From the NCBI GenBank assembly GCA_038230695.1, contig JBBRMT010000238.1, positions 1 through 7,099 of the forward strand: a DNA stretch of 7,099 bases, in the 5' to 3' direction. The stretch's first letter is position 1; each line of letters begins with the position of its first letter. Source of the stretch: QHBQ01 sp038230695. Lineage in GTDB: Bacteria > Chloroflexota > Chloroflexia > QHBQ01. Position numbers and translations under genes: made by a program. Positions 5,720-7,099 of this stretch are shown piece after piece. The notes under the pieces are model-generated. The model worked only from the letters and a program-made list of their open reading frames with translations. It ran no database searches and was not told where the DNA came from.

Positions 5720-7099
5720 ATGATCACAATCAACCGCCATCAGCTGATCGAGCAGGGTCTGGCCCGCCAGACCCGCGACCCTATGCAGCAGGTGTACTAT
5801 GCGTCGCTGGGGGTGTACATGGAGCGCGACGGCCTTCACCTGGTAATTGACCCCGACGCGCCCCACTGGCTTTCCACCAATACTGTCGGTGAGCAGATTT
5901 TGCGTCTGTGCGATGGGCGGCGCAACCTGGCCGAGATTGCTGGCGACATTGCCCGCCGCTACGATTTGCCCTTCGAGCGGGCCACCGCCGACTGCCTCGC
6001 TTTTCTCGACCAGGCCGCCGCGATTGAGTTCGTCAGCAGGGGACCACATCTGCAGCCAGCTTACCCTGGCCGCGAGGCGACGATTGCCCCGGGCCGCCTG
6101 AGCGAACTGTACGTCTTCGTCACTAACGATTGCAACCTGCGCTGCACCCACTGCTACGTCTCCTCCGGCGATTACGTCCCCCCCGCAGAGATGACCACTG
6201 CCGATATAATACGGCTGGTGGATGAAGCCCGCGAACTGGGGGTGGAGCGCTTCTATTTCACTGGCGGTGAGCCGTTCATGCGCCGCGACATATTTGAGCT
6301 TATAGACTACGTTTGCGCCGAGTCAGAACTGGTGCTACTCACCAACGCTACCTTTTTCAACCACAGCATCCTGGCGAAGATGAAGGAGGTAGTCCGCCGC
6401 GCCAACGGCGAGATCAATGACGATTTCGCCCACCCCCGCCGCCTGGCGTTGCAGGTATCGGTGGATGGCCCCGACCGCGAGTCGCACGAGATCATTCGCG
6501 GCCAGCGCACCTTCGACCGCACGATCCAGGGTATCCGCGACCTGGTCAGTATCGGCCTCACCCCCATCATCAGCACCGCGATCAACACGCACAATATGGA
6601 GCGCATTCCCGAAACCACCCGTCTGATCGCTTCATTGGGAGTGAAGGAGCATCACATCCTCTGGCTGCAGGAGCGTGGTCGCGCCTACGATAACGACGAC
6701 TTGCTCATTCCGCCCGCTAAAGTAACCGCCGTGATGCGCGAGTTGCGCCAGGTGGCGGCGGAGACCGGGGTGGTGATTGATAACGAGACCAGCCAGCGAG
6801 TACGAGTGCGCGGCAAGCATGGACGCAAGACCGATATGTGCAATTGCGGCTACGAGAGCCTTGATGTGTTCAGCGATGGACAGGTCTATCCTTGCGTCTG
6901 GTTCGCGGGCGCACCAAGCCTTGCTTGCGGTTCGGTGCTTGAGCGTGGCCTGCGCGACATCTGGCTGAACTCCCCCATTCTGAAGGAGATACGCGCAGGC
7001 AGCGTGCAGAAGCGTGAGGGGTGCAGCGATTGCCACCTCAAGTTTCTCTGCGGCGGCGGCACCAACTGCTCCTCCTACTTCGACAGCCTTGCCACGCGC
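5720..7099 (+). CDS. PqqD-like domain fused to radical SAM/SPASM peptide-modifying enzyme (3' end outside window)
   Basis: The ATG at 5720 is preceded by AGGAG with a 5-nt spacer. The frame stays open to the window end, giving 460 residues without a stop. Residues about 30-105 form a PqqD/RRE-like domain: short strands, W50-L-S-x-N-T-V-G-E-Q-I-L, then D-G-R-R-N-L-A-E-I-A and helices. Such domains bind a precursor peptide leader. The radical SAM core has C-N-L-R-C-T-H-C (cysteines 138, 142, 145) and T-G-G-E-P (181-185). The SPASM domain shows C376-x10-G-x4-C392, then C435-x2-C438-x5-C444 and C450, close to the seven-cysteine SPASM pattern; the last cysteines would lie just past the window. This layout is typical of RiPP maturases that form thioether, C-C or similar links in a peptide. 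It could also be a cofactor or heme pathway enzyme. No precursor gene is seen upstream; one may lie downstream. It is divergent from the glycosyltransferase operon and shares its promoter region. Confidence 0.92.
   Translation, partial: MITINRHQLIEQGLARQTRDPMQQVYYASLGVYMERDGLHLVIDPDAPHWLSTNTVGEQILRLCDGRRNLAEIAGDIARRYDLPFERATADCLAFLDQAAAIEFVSRGPHLQPAYPGREATIAPGRLSELYVFVTNDCNLRCTHCYVSSGDYVPPAEMTTADIIRLVDEARELGVERFYFTGGEPFMRRDIFELIDYVCAESELVLLTNATFFNHSILAKMKEVVRRANGEINDDFAHPRRLALQVSVDGPDRESHEIIRGQRTFDRTIQGIRDLVSIGLTPIISTAINTHNMERIPETTRLIASLGVKEHHILWLQERGRAYDNDDLLIPPAKVTAVMRELRQVAAETGVVIDNETSQRVRVRGKHGRKTDMCNCGYESLDVFSDGQVYPCVWFAGAPSLACGSVLERGLRDIWLNSPILKEIRAGSVQKREGCSDCHLKFLCGGGTNCSSYFDSLATR

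Noticed and set aside
5675..6151. 158-codon minus-strand open frame opposite the PqqD-SAM gene
   Set aside because: It lies antisense to a gene with intact PqqD and radical SAM motifs, shows no known domain, and is a product of high GC content.
6632..7036. 134-codon minus-strand open frame opposite the SPASM region
   Set aside because: It is a shadow of the SPASM-coding strand, whose cysteine pattern shows which frame is real.

Overview
The window is GC-rich (about 60% by eye) and densely coded, with no RNA genes, insertion sequences or CRISPR. Long coupled operons, AAGGAGG-type ribosome binding sites, a heptanucleotide tandem repeat and the gene mix (DUF2064-type transferase, DoxX-like protein, GT-C transferase, SPASM radical SAM enzymes) suggest a free-living bacterium. 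Chloroflexota is my best guess, but this is inference from gene style and not proof.

Layout. (1) Positions 1-795, plus strand: the 3' end of a gene whose product carries two copies of a roughly 95-residue domain, exactly 163 residues apart, joined by a Pro/Ala/Thr-rich linker. It is probably extracytoplasmic. (2) Positions 796-866: a short convergent intergenic gap with a 9-bp inverted repeat but no clear Rho-independent terminator. (3) Positions 867-5667, minus strand: a five-gene operon, read from right to left. It encodes a DUF2064/TIGR04282-type nucleotidyl- or glycosyltransferase, a DoxX-like membrane protein, a multi-spanning GT-C (GT87-like) transferase, a radical SAM protein with a short SPASM/twitch tail, and a GT2 polyprenyl-phosphate-sugar-synthase-like enzyme. 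The last four genes overlap by 4, 4 and 13 nt. (4) Positions 5668-5719: a divergent promoter region with a palindromic AT-rich core. (5) Positions 5720-7099, plus strand: a radical SAM/SPASM enzyme with an N-terminal PqqD-like domain, cut by the window end.

How it may work together (inference). The GT2 enzyme could charge a lipid carrier with a sugar at the inner membrane face. The GT-C protein would then transfer that sugar on the outer face. The DUF2064 protein could supply or transfer a further nucleotide-sugar unit. The radical SAM enzyme, translationally locked between the two glycosyltransferases, would modify the sugar, lipid or acceptor. The divergent PqqD-SAM-SPASM protein looks like a peptide (RiPP) maturase and shares the promoter region. 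A glycan-building operon facing a peptide-modifying radical SAM gene is the part of the window most likely to be an undescribed system. No precursor peptide is visible here.
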